Source: Lachnospiraceae bacterium (GTDB lineage Bacteria > Bacillota > Clostridia > Lachnospirales > Lachnospiraceae). Taken from it: a stretch of 42,361 nt of DNA. Below, piece by piece: positions 17,444-25,672 of the stretch. The stretch is from assembly GCA_900765975.1 (NCBI GenBank), contig CAAFTS010000014.1:1-42361 (forward strand), in the 5' to 3' direction. Within the stretch, counting starts at the first letter, position 1; every line of letters starts with the position of its first letter. The notes beneath the pieces are model-generated. The model searched no databases, was not told the origin of the DNA, and saw nothing but the letters and a program-made list of their open reading frames with translations. A program made the translations under genes and the position numbers.

Positions 17444-19092
17444 GTATAACGACAATCTTCTTACTGCTAGGTGGTTTGGGATTATTTTTATTTGGGATGA
17501 AACTTATGAGTGACGGATTGGAACAGGTGGCAGGAGCCAGAATGCGTTCCATCCTGGAATTTTTTACAAAGAACCGTTTTGTAGGGATGCTGGTTGGTAT
17601 TATTTTTACAGCCATAGTGCAGTCTTCCAGTGCAACTACAGTAATGGTTGTTAGTTTTGTAAATTCAGGCTTGATGAATCTGTATCAGGCGGCTGGCGTA
17701 GTGCTGGGTGCCAACATCGGAACAACGGTAACGGGACAATTGATTGCTTTCAATTTGTCGGATATTGCACCGTTATTCGTAATTATCGGTGTTGTTATGT
17801 TTATGTTTTTTAAGAATCAAAACGTAAAAAAAATCGGTGGTGTGCTGCTTGGATTCGGTATTTTATTTATGGGACTCAGCACAATGAGCGATGCAATGTC
17901 GTCTTTGAAAGAATCACCACAGATTCTGGGGCTTCTTCAGTCCTTGACAAATCCAATAGCGGCAATTCTTGTTGGATTTGTAGTGACCGCAATTTTACAG
18001 AGTTCATCTGCAACAGTAGGTATTGTTATTTTGATGGCAAATCAGAAAATGCTGGCATTTGCAATCTGTCCATTTTTAATTCTGGGATGTAATATGGGGT
18101 CTTGTGTATCCGCTCTTCTGGCAAGTCTGGGTGGAAAAAAAGATGCTAAGCGCGCCGCTTGGATCCACTTTTTGTTCAATATCATTGGATCGACTATTAT
18201 TTTTGGCATACTGATGCTTGCTCTGGAACCAATTACGGATATGTTTATGGCAGTTTCAGGCGGCAATCCGGGAAGAGCTGTAGCAAATGCACATACTTCA
18301 ATTAAGATTATGGAAGTAATTCTGTTGTTCCCATTCATGACATGGGTAGTAAAGGCAACGTATAAGATTATACCGGGTAAAGATGAGAGCGCTGAGGATG
18401 CATACCAGTTGAATTATATTAGCAATACAGGAATGCCGGCTCCGACAACTGCTGTGATCGATGTAATCCGGGAATTGTTGCATATGGGAGAACTTGCGAA
18501 AGAAAATCTGAAGGTCAGTATGGAATGTTTATGTAATCCAAATGAAAAGCAGATTGAGGAAGTTTATCAGAGAGAAAAATATATTGACTATTTGAACCGG
18601 GAGATTACAGATTATCTGGTGAGAATTAATTCTCTTGAAATTCCGATGGCAGATGCGAAATTGCTTGGCGGATTGTTCCATGTGGCGAATGATATTGAGC
18701 GAATCGGAGATCATGCGGAGAATTTTGTAGATTCTGCAAAAGAAAGAATGGAAAAGAATATTGCGTTCAGTGAAAAAGCAGTGACTCAGATTACAGATAT
18801 GACAGAGATGGTTGTAAAGGCACTGGAATATGCCTTGGAAATGTTTTCCAAGCGGGATCCGGAACATATGAAAGAAGTTCTGGAACTGGAAGAGTCTGTA
18901 GATGAAAAGGAACGTAAGATACAGAAGGCTCATGTTAAACGATTGTCGAAGGGAAAATGTTCTGCAGAAGCCGGAATGTTGTATTCCGATGCTGTTTCCG
19001 GTCTGGAACGTGCAGCGGATCATGCTACGAATATTGCATTTGCAATTTTGGAACCGGAGGATATTACTGAGATAGATGAAGAAGATGAATAG
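17440..19092 (+). CDS. Na/Pi cotransporter family protein with PhoU-like C-terminus
   Basis: This is a type II sodium-phosphate cotransporter (NptA/PNaS family), an inner-membrane protein. The two inverted halves each carry the substrate-binding motif QSSSAT (FTAIVQSSSATTVMVV and TAILQSSSATVGIVIL). About eight hydrophobic segments are visible in residues 1-310. The C-terminal third (about 345-545) is cytoplasmic and PhoU-like, with repeated helices and the element NDIERIGDHAENFVDSAKE, followed by a second similar element GLERAADHATNIAFAILEPED. 550 residues. The ATG overlaps the ribF stop (ATGA), so it is translationally coupled to the end of the translation operon, which is an odd partner. 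The substrate is inferred from the family; transport of other anions is possible. Confidence 0.88.
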   Translation: MSITTIFLLLGGLGLFLFGMKLMSDGLEQVAGARMRSILEFFTKNRFVGMLVGIIFTAIVQSSSATTVMVVSFVNSGLMNLYQAAGVVLGANIGTTVTGQLIAFNLSDIAPLFVIIGVVMFMFFKNQNVKKIGGVLLGFGILFMGLSTMSDAMSSLKESPQILGLLQSLTNPIAAILVGFVVTAILQSSSATVGIVILMANQKMLAFAICPFLILGCNMGSCVSALLASLGGKKDAKRAAWIHFLFNIIGSTIIFGILMLALEPITDMFMAVSGGNPGRAVANAHTSIKIMEVILLFPFMTWVVKATYKIIPGKDESAEDAYQLNYISNTGMPAPTTAVIDVIRELLHMGELAKENLKVSMECLCNPNEKQIEEVYQREKYIDYLNREITDYLVRINSLEIPMADAKLLGGLFHVANDIERIGDHAENFVDSAKERMEKNIAFSEKAVTQITDMTEMVVKALEYALEMFSKRDPEHMKEVLELEESVDEKERKIQKAHVKRLSKGKCSAEAGMLYSDAVSGLERAADHATNIAFAILEPEDITEIDEEDE

Positions 19093-19106
19093 AGAAAAAA
19101 TAATAC

Positions 19107-19135
19107 TTTACACAGTAAAATTTGTATGATATACT
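19107..19135 (+). promoter_or_regulatory. Sigma-A promoter of rpsO
   Basis: TTTACA (19107-19112), 17 bases, TATACT (19130-19135), just downstream of the transporter stop codon. Transcription should begin near 19142, leaving a leader of about 90 bases. No terminator separates it from the upstream operon. Confidence 0.75.
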
Positions 19136-19141
19136 ATCCGA

Positions 19142-19200
19142 GGTGTAAAGAGCCGGTGTTCGGTGAACGGAGGACTCCAACCGTCACTTAATATCAGGCG
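19142..19200 (+). promoter_or_regulatory. Candidate S15 autoregulatory leader
   Basis: The 5' leader of rpsO is GC-richer than its surroundings and carries interlocking complementarities. GTTC/GAAC lies in 19158-19168, GGA/TCC in 19169-19177, and a longer-range CGGT (19154-19157) can meet ACCG (19180-19183). S15 autoregulates through leader RNA in several unrelated bacterial groups, so a structured leader is expected here. The exact fold is not determined. Confidence 0.45.
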
Positions 19201-19231
19201 ATTAACAAAGTAATATAAGGAGGAAACAAAG

Positions 19232-19498
19232 ATGATTTCTAAAGAAAAGAAACAGGCAATCATTGCAGAGTATGGCAGAAGCGAAGGCGACACAGGTTCA
19301 CCGGAGGTTCAGGTAGCAATTTTAACAGCAAGAATCAACGAGCTTACAGATCATTTTAAAGCAAATCCAAAGGATCATCATTCCAGAAGAGGACTTCTGA
19401 AGATGGTTGGACAGAGACGTGGTCTTCTTGCATATTTGAAGAAAATTGATATCGAAAGATATCGTGCTCTGATCGAGAAACTTGGACTGAGAAAGTAA
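19232..19498 (+). CDS. rpsO: 30S ribosomal protein S15
   Basis: S15 is a primary binder of the 16S rRNA central domain and bridges to 23S rRNA. The 88-residue protein is the standard length and shows [38 protein letters not shown] and [15 protein letters not shown], the rRNA-contacting signature. AAGGAGGAAA precedes the ATG. It has its own promoter and structured leader and is followed by a terminator, then pnp. The rpsO-pnp order is conserved from Firmicutes to Proteobacteria. Confidence 0.98.
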   Translation: MISKEKKQAIIAEYGRSEGDTGSPEVQVAILTARINELTDHFKANPKDHHSRRGLLKMVGQRRGLLAYLKKIDIERYRALIEKLGLRK

Positions 19499-19555
19499 TT
19501 TAAGACAAATCAGTAACAGTAACGAAGAAATTCATATAGACTCACAACACAACAA

Positions 19556-19588
19556 AAAGAGAAGCAGAGTGATCTGCTTCTTTTCTTT
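19556..19588 (+). terminator. Terminator of rpsO
   Basis: GAAGCAGA (19561-19568) pairs perfectly with TCTGCTTC (19573-19580) around GTGA, with A-rich and T-rich flanks that lengthen the stem and give the T-run TTTTCTTT. It separates the rpsO transcript from pnp. Confidence 0.85.
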
Positions 19589-19620
19589 GTCCTACTTTTG
19601 TTGAAAATCAAATAAAAAGA

Positions 19621-19649
19621 TTGTAACGATGTATTTTCTATGATACAAT
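19621..19649 (+). promoter_or_regulatory. Extended -10 promoter of pnp
   Basis: TTGTAA (19621-19626), 17 bases, TACAAT (19644-19649) preceded by TGA, the extended -10 TGn element. Transcription should start near 19656, about 120 bases before pnp. Confidence 0.7.
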
Positions 19650-19678
19650 AAATAAGATTGTGAGCAGGAAATATGTTC

Positions 19679-19731
19679 CCGAGACCACTGAAAAGCACAT
19701 TAAAGTATAATGTGTTTTTCAGTAGTTTCGG
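19679..19731 (+). promoter_or_regulatory. Long double-stranded stem in the pnp leader (candidate RNase III site)
   Basis: The outer arm CCGAGAC (19679-19685) pairs with GTTTCGG (19725-19731). After a single C-A mismatch, the 16-base arm 19687-19702 pairs fully with 19708-19723 around the 5-base loop AAGTA. The resulting 23-bp stem has no T-run after it, so it is not a terminator. It sits about 25 bases after the predicted start and 46 bases before the ATG. In E. coli a similar long stem in the pnp leader is cut by RNase III and then used by PNPase to repress itself. The stem is seen; the mechanism is by analogy. Confidence 0.65.
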
Positions 19732-19777
19732 ACATTCCTGTCTGACGAACGAGAATAGAATAAAAGGAGAAACAATC

Positions 19778-21868
19778 ATGTTTAAAAAATTTGAGATGGA
19801 ACTTGCAGGCAGAACACTGCGTGTAGACGTGGGCCGCGTTGCAAAACAGGCAAACGGCGCTGTGTTGATGCATTATGGGGATACTACGGTATTGTGTACA
19901 GCAACTGCTTCTGAAAAGCCGCGAGATGGAATTGATTTTTTCCCGTTAAGCGTAGAATATAACGAGAGAATGTATGCAGTAGGTAAGATTCCGGGAGGCT
20001 TTAATAAGAGAGAAGGAAAGGCATCTGAGAATGCAGTCTTGACATGTCGTGTGATTGACCGTCCGATGCGTCCGCTTTTCCCGAAGGACTACAGAAATGA
20101 TGTGACTTTGGAGAATTTAGTTATGTCAGTGGATCAGAACTGCAGTCCGGAGTTAACAGCAATGCTTGGTGCTGGAATCGCAACTTGTATTTCTGATATT
20201 CCGTTTGACGGACCGATTTCTACAACACAGGTAGGGCTTGTTGATGGAGAATTTGTATTTAATCCAACAGCAGATCAGAAAGCAATTTCAGACCTTGCAC
20301 TTACAGTGGCATCTACAAAAGAGAAAGTAATCATGATCGAGGCGGGAGCGAATGAAGTTCCGGAAGCACAGATGATTGAAGCGATTTATGCAGCCCATGA
20401 ATTGAATCAGAAAGTGATTGCATTTATAGAGACAATTGTTGCAGAGTGTGGAAAACCGAAACATGCATATGAGAGTTGTGCAGTTCCGGAAGAGTTATTT
20501 GCTGCAATCAAAGAAATTGTACCGCCGGCTGAGATGGAAGAGGCTGTGTTTACAGATGACAAGCAGACAAGAGAAGAGAATATCCGTGTAATTACAGAAA
20601 AACTAGAAGAGGCATTTGCAGAGAATGAAGAATGGCTGGCTGTACTTGGCGAGGCGGTTTATCAGTATCAGAAGAAGACTGTTAGAAAGATGATTCTGAA
20701 AGATCATAAACGTCCGGATGGACGTGCAATTGATCAGATTCGTCCGCTGGCTGCGGAAACAGATCTGATTCCAAGAGTGCATGGGTCTGCGATGTTTACA
20801 AGAGGACAGACTCAGATCTGTACAGTAACAACTCTTGCGCCGCTTTCTGAAGCTCAGAGACTGGATGGCCTGGATGAGGCAGAGACAACTAAGAGATATA
20901 TGCATCATTATAATTTCCCGTCTTATTCTGTAGGTGAGACAAAGCCGTCCAGAGGACCGGGACGACGCGAGATTGGACATGGAGCATTGGCTGAGAGAGC
21001 CTTGGTTCCGGTATTACCAAGTGAAACGGAATTTCCATATGCAATCCGTACAGTGTCTGAGACTTTTGAATCCAATGGCTCTACTTCTCAGGCAAGTGTG
21101 TGTGCATCCAGTATGTCATTGATGACAGCAGGTGTGCCGATCAAAGCTGCTGTTGCAGGTATTTCAGCAGGACTGGTAACAGGTGAGACAGATGATGATT
21201 ATTTGGTACTTACAGATATTCAGGGATTAGAGGATTTCTTTGGTGATATGGACTTTAAGGTGGCAGGTACACATAAAGGTATTACTGCTATTCAGATGGA
21301 CATTAAGATTCATGGATTGACAAGACCAATCGTAGAAGAAGCGATTGCGGCTACAAAGAAAGCTAGAACTTATATTTTGGACGAGGTAATGAATAAGGCG
21401 ATTGCTGAACCAAGACCGGAAGTAGGCGAATATGCACCGAAGATTATTCAGATGCAGATTGATCCTCAGAAAATCGGCGATGTAGTCGGTCAGAGAGGAA
21501 AGACAATCAATGCAATTATTGAGCAGACCGGTGTTAAAATTGACATTGATGACGAGGGTGCTGTATCTATCTGTGGTACTGACAAAGAAAAAATGGAAGA
21601 AGCTGCAAAAATGATTCATATTATTGTGACAGAATTTGAAGCAGGCCAGGTTTTTGAAGGTACAGTTGTTAGTATCAAAGAGTTTGGAGCTTTTGTAGAA
21701 TTTGCACCAGGAAAAGAAGGTATGGTACACATTTCTAAGATTTCTAAAGAACGTGTTAATAAAGTAGAAGATGTCTTGAATCTTGGAGACAAAGTAAAGG
21801 TTGTTTGCATGGGAAAAGACAAAATGGGCAGATTCAGTTTCAGTATGAAAGATGTTGTAGAAGATTAA
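19778..21868 (+). CDS. pnp: Polyribonucleotide nucleotidyltransferase (PNPase)
   Basis: PNPase is the phosphorolytic 3'-5' exoribonuclease and RNA tailing enzyme. Domains in order are the first RNase PH domain (about 8-140, with RTLRVDVGRVAKQANGAVL), an all-alpha linker, the second RNase PH domain (about 310-545, with HKRPDGRAIDQIRPL, VHGSAMFTRGQTQ and ETKPSRGPGRREIGHGALAE), the KH domain (about 550-610, with GDVVGQRGKTINAIIEQTG) and a C-terminal S1 domain (about 618-693). 696 residues, normal. The start at 19778 is chosen because AAGGAGA precedes it and MFKKFEMELAGR matches homologues; the open frame upstream runs through the leader hairpin and is not coding. A strong terminator follows. Confidence 0.97.
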   Translation: MFKKFEMELAGRTLRVDVGRVAKQANGAVLMHYGDTTVLCTATASEKPRDGIDFFPLSVEYNERMYAVGKIPGGFNKREGKASENAVLTCRVIDRPMRPLFPKDYRNDVTLENLVMSVDQNCSPELTAMLGAGIATCISDIPFDGPISTTQVGLVDGEFVFNPTADQKAISDLALTVASTKEKVIMIEAGANEVPEAQMIEAIYAAHELNQKVIAFIETIVAECGKPKHAYESCAVPEELFAAIKEIVPPAEMEEAVFTDDKQTREENIRVITEKLEEAFAENEEWLAVLGEAVYQYQKKTVRKMILKDHKRPDGRAIDQIRPLAAETDLIPRVHGSAMFTRGQTQICTVTTLAPLSEAQRLDGLDEAETTKRYMHHYNFPSYSVGETKPSRGPGRREIGHGALAERALVPVLPSETEFPYAIRTVSETFESNGSTSQASVCASSMSLMTAGVPIKAAVAGISAGLVTGETDDDYLVLTDIQGLEDFFGDMDFKVAGTHKGITAIQMDIKIHGLTRPIVEEAIAATKKARTYILDEVMNKAIAEPRPEVGEYAPKIIQMQIDPQKIGDVVGQRGKTINAIIEQTGVKIDIDDEGAVSICGTDKEKMEEAAKMIHIIVTEFEAGQVFEGTVVSIKEFGAFVEFAPGKEGMVHISKISKERVNKVEDVLNLGDKVKVVCMGKDKMGRFSFSMKDVVED

Positions 21869-21873
21869 GAACG

Positions 21874-21919
21874 AAAGACTCAGTGCAGAGGATTTTTCCT
21901 CTGTGCCGGGTCTTTTTTT
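21874..21919 (+). terminator. Terminator of pnp
   Basis: Two stacked stems, AAAGACTC (21874-21881) with GGGTCTTT and GTGCAGAGG (21883-21891) with CCTCTGTGC, are separated by one mismatch and followed by seven T residues. It isolates pnp from the spoIIIA operon. Confidence 0.92.
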
Positions 21920-21996
21920 ATTGCACAGAATGCTGGGGGCATGCGGAATAAAGATCTTTCGGGTGGGAATCGTGCGTTTGTTCTTTAAAAATATAT

Positions 21997-22024
21997 GTAT
22001 ATTTTAGAAAGCCCCTCATATATT
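21997..22024 (+). promoter_or_regulatory. Sigma-E-like promoter of the spoIIIA operon
   Basis: GTATATT (21997-22003) and CATATATT (22017-22024) are separated by 13 bases and match the mother-cell sigma-E pattern (kmATATT, then CATACA-T) closely. The predicted start near 22030 leaves a very short leader ending in the ribosome binding site AGAGGTGG, which is the one awkward point. Sigma-E control of spoIIIA is established in Bacillus. Confidence 0.6.
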
Positions 22025-22043
22025 GTTTAAAGAGGTGGACAAG

Positions 22044-22985
22044 ATGGGAGAGAACAGAAAAGAACAACAGATTTATCAGATTCTTGCAAAAAAAATACGT
22101 ATACTTTTGCAAGGGGAACAGTTGGAACTAAATAAACTGCAGGAAATACGTCTGCGAGTTGGAAAACCATTGATACTTGTGTATAAGAACAGGGAACTGA
22201 TACTACCTGTAAATAGAGCGGAAAAGTATCGTGTTACAAAAGAAGATATGCGTGAAACACTGGATTATATCTGCCATTATTCATTGTATGCTTATGAAAC
22301 AGAAATGCGGCAGGGGTTTATTACGGTGGAAGGAGGGCATCGAGTGGGAATAGCTGGAAAGGTAATATTGGAGGATGACCAGATTAAAAATATGCAGTAC
22401 ATATCGTCTATGAATGTACGGGTGTCACATGAGGTTGTGGGGTGTGCTGATAGTGTTTTACCTTACATTACAAGGAATAGAGAAGTTTGTCACACATTGA
22501 TTATTTCTCCACCCCGGTGCGGTAAAACAACATTGATCCGGGATTTGATCCGGCAAATTTCAGATGGAAACGGATATGTAAAAGGCTGTACAGTCGGCGT
22601 AGTGGATGAGCGTTCTGAACTGGGCGGGTGTTATTTGGGAATTGCGCAAAACGATATGGGAATGCGAACGGATATTTTGGACGGCTGCCCGAAAGCGGAA
22701 GGGATGATTTTGTTGATTCGTTCTATGGCGCCGCGGGTGCTTGCAGTGGATGAAATAGGAGGGGAAGATGAGGCTAGGGCGCTGGAATATGCAATGCAGT
22801 GCGGGTGCAAATTAATCGCCAGTGTGCATGGGAAAGATTTGGATGAGATAGCGGAAAAGCCAGGCTTGCAAGGATTGGTGATGCACAGAAGATTTGAGCG
22901 GTATGTTGTGCTGGATGATGGGAAATATCCAGGAACGATAAAAGAAATTTATAATGAACAGGGGAAGGTGTTATGCAGAAATTGA
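22044..22985 (+). CDS. spoIIIAA: Stage III sporulation protein AA (SpoIIIAA), ATPase
   Basis: SpoIIIAA is the cytoplasmic secretion-type ATPase of the mother-cell side of the SpoIIIA-SpoIIQ channel (feeding tube) that supports the engulfed forespore. The Walker A motif is SPPRCGKTTL with Lys161; VDERSELGG follows, and LAVDEIGGEDEA is the Walker B region. The N-terminal part (about 1-130) is the domain shared with R3H-type AAA proteins, with EIRLRVGKPL and GFITVEGGHRVGI. 313 residues, close to the Bacillus protein. The start at 22044 follows AGAGGTGG by 5 bases; a TTG at 22023 lies in the -10 element. It overlaps spoIIIAB by 13 bases. It opens a complete eight-gene operon. Confidence 0.95.
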   Translation: MGENRKEQQIYQILAKKIRILLQGEQLELNKLQEIRLRVGKPLILVYKNRELILPVNRAEKYRVTKEDMRETLDYICHYSLYAYETEMRQGFITVEGGHRVGIAGKVILEDDQIKNMQYISSMNVRVSHEVVGCADSVLPYITRNREVCHTLIISPPRCGKTTLIRDLIRQISDGNGYVKGCTVGVVDERSELGGCYLGIAQNDMGMRTDILDGCPKAEGMILLIRSMAPRVLAVDEIGGEDEARALEYAMQCGCKLIASVHGKDLDEIAEKPGLQGLVMHRRFERYVVLDDGKYPGTIKEIYNEQGKVLCRN

Positions 22986-23491
22986 TCGGAGCTTCCATGA
23001 TTCTGCTGGCAACCAGCGGGGCGGGAATGATTTACGGTTTGGAACAGCAATGTTATCTGGAAAAGCTAATTTATATCCGGCATATCGTGTATATGTTAAA
23101 AGGAGAGTTGGATTATGCGAACATTCCGTTGGGGGAAGTGTTCGGAAGGGTTGCAGTACGAGTGAAGGAGCCCTATCGCAGATGGCTTCATGCGTTGGAA
23201 AAACAAGTAGAGAACAGAGAGGAAGATGGATTTTTTAAAATATGGATGCGTAGTATAGACCGGTATTTGTCAGAATTGCATCTGAAAAGTGAACACGTGA
23301 TACAACTAAAAGAATTGGGGACCTATTTGGGAAAAATGGACAGTGTGTCTGAGAGTCGGAATCTGCAGTTGTATATAGAACGGCTGGAGTTGGAAATAGA
23401 AAAGGCTCGAAGTGGACTGGCATCGAAAAAAAGAATTGGGAACTGTCTGGGGGTGATGGGAGGACTGTTTTTGATTGTGATTTTTGTCTAA
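22973..23491 (+). CDS. spoIIIAB: Stage III sporulation protein AB
   Basis: SpoIIIAB is a membrane protein of the SpoIIIA complex whose fold resembles the GspF-type platform helical domains of type II secretion. The sequence shows an N-terminal hydrophobic segment (about 4-22), then the family elements LRHIVYMLKGELDYANIPLGE-like (residues 35-55, read here as RHIVYMLKGELDYANIPLGE), a charged helical body with QLKELGTYLGKMD, and a C-terminal membrane segment (LGVMGGLFLIVIFV). 172 residues, the family length. The ATG lies within the end of spoIIIAA, so translation is coupled. Confidence 0.92.
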   Translation: MQKLIGASMILLATSGAGMIYGLEQQCYLEKLIYIRHIVYMLKGELDYANIPLGEVFGRVAVRVKEPYRRWLHALEKQVENREEDGFFKIWMRSIDRYLSELHLKSEHVIQLKELGTYLGKMDSVSESRNLQLYIERLELEIEKARSGLASKKRIGNCLGVMGGLFLIVIFV

Positions 23492-23500
23492 GGAGGAAAC

Positions 23501-23695
23501 ATGAGTATCAATCTGATTTTTAAAATTGCTGCAGTAGGAATTTTGGTATCAATCTTAAGTCAGGTGCTGAAACACAGTGGGCGAGATGAACAGGCATTTC
23601 TTGTGAGTTTTGCAGGGCTGATTCTGGTATTAACCTGGGTACTTCCGTTTATATATGAGCTATTTGAATCTGTACAGCGCATGTTTTCTTTGTAG
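23501..23695 (+). CDS. spoIIIAC: Stage III sporulation protein AC
   Basis: SpoIIIAC is a tiny mother-cell membrane protein of the SpoIIIA complex. The 64 residues hold two hydrophobic segments (about 5-21 and 32-52) joined by the conserved polar loop QVLKHSGRDEQAF. AAGGAGGAAAC precedes the ATG. It forms part of the same family fold as SpoIIIAD, which follows 20 bases later. Confidence 0.93.
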   Translation: MSINLIFKIAAVGILVSILSQVLKHSGRDEQAFLVSFAGLILVLTWVLPFIYELFESVQRMFSL

Positions 23696-23715
23696 AAAGA
23701 AAGCGGAGAAAGGCA

Positions 23716-24111
23716 GTGAAAAAGATGAATATGATACAGATTGGCATGATCGGTGTGCTTGGTGCATTGTTGGCAATTCAGTTTAAGGGTGGAAAAACAG
23801 AATATGGAATCTATTTAAGTGCTGCGGTCAGTATGCTGCTGTTTGTATGCATTGTAGACCGGTTAGAGCTGTTTGTGGGGACGATAGAAGAAATCAGTCG
23901 GTATATAACGATTGACAGAGGGTATATTTCTACAATGTTAAAAATGATTGGAATTACATATATTGCAGAATTTGCATCCGGCATATGTAAAGATACAGGA
24001 TATCAGACCATTGCAGTTCAGATTGAAATCTTTAGCAAACTTACAATTTTGGCAATGGGGGTTCCGGTATTGCTTGCTCTGTTGGAAACGATACAGGAGT
24101 TCCTGTTATGA
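23716..24111 (+). CDS. spoIIIAD: Stage III sporulation protein AD
   Basis: SpoIIIAD is a small multi-pass membrane protein of the SpoIIIA complex. Four hydrophobic segments are visible (about 8-20, 32-45, 70-90 and 108-126). The conserved core LKMIGITYIAEFASGICKDTGYQTIA matches the Bacillus LKIIGIAYIAEFGAQLTKD element in its shorter part GITYIAEF. 131 residues. The start is uncertain: GTG at 23716 is 7 bases from GGAG, while in-frame ATGs at 23725 and 23731 are nearer the usual family start. The stop overlaps the spoIIIAE ATG by 4 bases. Confidence 0.92.
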   Translation: MKKMNMIQIGMIGVLGALLAIQFKGGKTEYGIYLSAAVSMLLFVCIVDRLELFVGTIEEISRYITIDRGYISTMLKMIGITYIAEFASGICKDTGYQTIAVQIEIFSKLTILAMGVPVLLALLETIQEFLL

Positions 24112-25283
24112 AAGAAAAGATTGGAAGATGGATATTATGGATAGCGTTTGTTCTAATGTTGGTAGAAAATTCAATTTCTGTGAAAGCAGCCGAAGAATCT
24201 ATAGCTGCAGATACCTTGGAAAAAGTACAGTTACAAACAGAAGAACGAATTTTAGAAGAGCTTGATTTTTCAGAGATTGATCAAAGCCTTGGGAAAATTT
24301 TTCCGGAGCAGAAAATTCGGTTTCGAGAAGTATTGGAGACCTTCCTTATGGGAGAAGAAGATCAACTAAAGGAAACAGCGATTCAGTATGTATCTGATTT
24401 GTTTGCCTATGAATACAGAAATCAGAAGAAAAATCTGGTTTATATGTTGTTACTTGCAGTTACAGCAGCAGTCTTTGCTAATTTTTCCGGTGCACTGAAA
24501 AATAAACAGGCATCTCAGATTAGTTTTTATGTATTGTATATGTTGTTGATTACAGTGTGCTTAAATACGTTTCGTATGGCAATTGGTGGCGTGGAACATC
24601 AGTTAGAACTATTAAGTGAATTCATGAAAGTGCTCTGTCCAGGCTATTTTCTTGCAGTTGCATTGGCATCCGGGAGCAGCAGTGCACTGATTTTTTACCA
24701 AATCGTTCTTTTTGTGATCTATCTTGTGGAAGTTTTTATTTTGGAATTTCTTCTGCCGGTTGTCCATGTATACATTATGGTACAGGTTATGAACGATATG
24801 TTGGGAGAAGAAACGTTGTCAGAATTTGGAGAACTTTTGAAAAAAACAGTTCTTTGGAGTTTGAAATCATTGCTTGGTCTCGTCATTGGAATTAATGTGA
24901 TTCAAGGATTGTTATCGCCTGCGATTGATACATTGAAACGTACTACAGTAAGCAAGACGATTGAGGCGATTCCAGGAATTGGGAATACATTTGGTAGTAT
25001 GACAGATGTTGTCTTAGGAACAACTGTTTTGATTAAAAATGGAATTGGTGTAGTAGGGGCTGCTCTTGTTTTAGGGATTTGTCTGTTGCCGATTGTACAA
25101 ATGGTAATATTGACATTTTTGTATAAAGTAACGGCTGCTTTGGTACAGCCGATATCGGATAAACGGATTACGAACTGTATTGGTGGAGTAAGTTCTGGTT
25201 ATGAATTGATTTTAAAGGTATTGTGTACAGTTATGGTTTTGTTTTTGCTTACGCTTGCAATTGTAACGGCGTCTACTTCGTGA
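24108..25283 (+). CDS. spoIIIAE: Stage III sporulation protein AE
   Basis: SpoIIIAE is the largest membrane component of the SpoIIIA complex. It begins with a signal-type hydrophobic segment (about 8-25, WILWIAFVLMLVENSISV), then a polar region (about 30-110), then roughly seven hydrophobic segments. Family motifs include LEVFILEFLLPVVHVYIM-like sequence (about 205-225) and SKTIEAIPGIGNTFGSMTDV. 391 residues, as in Bacillus. The ATG overlaps the spoIIIAD stop. It is likely to form part of the membrane platform under the SpoIIIAG ring. Confidence 0.93.
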   Translation: MKEKIGRWILWIAFVLMLVENSISVKAAEESIAADTLEKVQLQTEERILEELDFSEIDQSLGKIFPEQKIRFREVLETFLMGEEDQLKETAIQYVSDLFAYEYRNQKKNLVYMLLLAVTAAVFANFSGALKNKQASQISFYVLYMLLITVCLNTFRMAIGGVEHQLELLSEFMKVLCPGYFLAVALASGSSSALIFYQIVLFVIYLVEVFILEFLLPVVHVYIMVQVMNDMLGEETLSEFGELLKKTVLWSLKSLLGLVIGINVIQGLLSPAIDTLKRTTVSKTIEAIPGIGNTFGSMTDVVLGTTVLIKNGIGVVGAALVLGICLLPIVQMVILTFLYKVTAALVQPISDKRITNCIGGVSSGYELILKVLCTVMVLFLLTLAIVTASTS

Positions 25284-25312
25284 AACGACAAAGAAAGGGA
25301 AGAAGGTTGGAT

Positions 25313-25672
25313 ATGTTGGATACGGTGTATAGCTGGATGAAAAATACAGCATTCTATCTAGTAATTATGACAGCGGTGTTGGAGGTTCTTCCGGGAAATA
25401 CGTATAAAAAATATGTTCGTTTTTTTACCGGACTTGTTCTGATTTTACTTGTGTTATCTCCTGTTTTGAAATGGACAGGAACAGTTGATACTTTTCGATT
25501 AGAATATAAGCAACAGGAGGAAAAATTTCGAGCAGAGATGGAACGACAGCTGGATTTTGAAGAAGGGAGAGAAGAGCCGGTGCCGGTAGAAAGGAACCGG
25601 ATTGAAGTGGAGGAAGTCAAAATTGGAGAAATGGAAGAATCAGATATGGAGCTGGATTCATTCGGAGAATAG
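25313..25672 (+). CDS. spoIIIAF: Stage III sporulation protein AF
   Basis: SpoIIIAF is a mother-cell membrane protein of the SpoIIIA complex whose C-terminal domain resembles ring-building secretion domains. Two N-terminal membrane segments are visible (about 12-26 and 35-52, FFTGLVLILLVLSPVLKW). They are followed by a charged, Glu-rich tail. About 119 residues, shorter than the roughly 200 in Bacillus, so most of the C-terminal ring domain seems absent. The start at 25313 follows AAGAAGG by 6 bases; the frame is open upstream into spoIIIAE. The last 50 bases overlap spoIIIAG in another frame. Confidence 0.85.
   Translation: MLDTVYSWMKNTAFYLVIMTAVLEVLPGNTYKKYVRFFTGLVLILLVLSPVLKWTGTVDTFRLEYKQQEEKFRAEMERQLDFEEGREEPVPVERNRIEVEEVKIGEMEESDMELDSFGE

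Noticed and set aside
19673..19777. N-terminal extension of pnp
   Set aside because: It would translate through the leader hairpin and gives residues absent from PNPases; AAGGAGA supports 19778.
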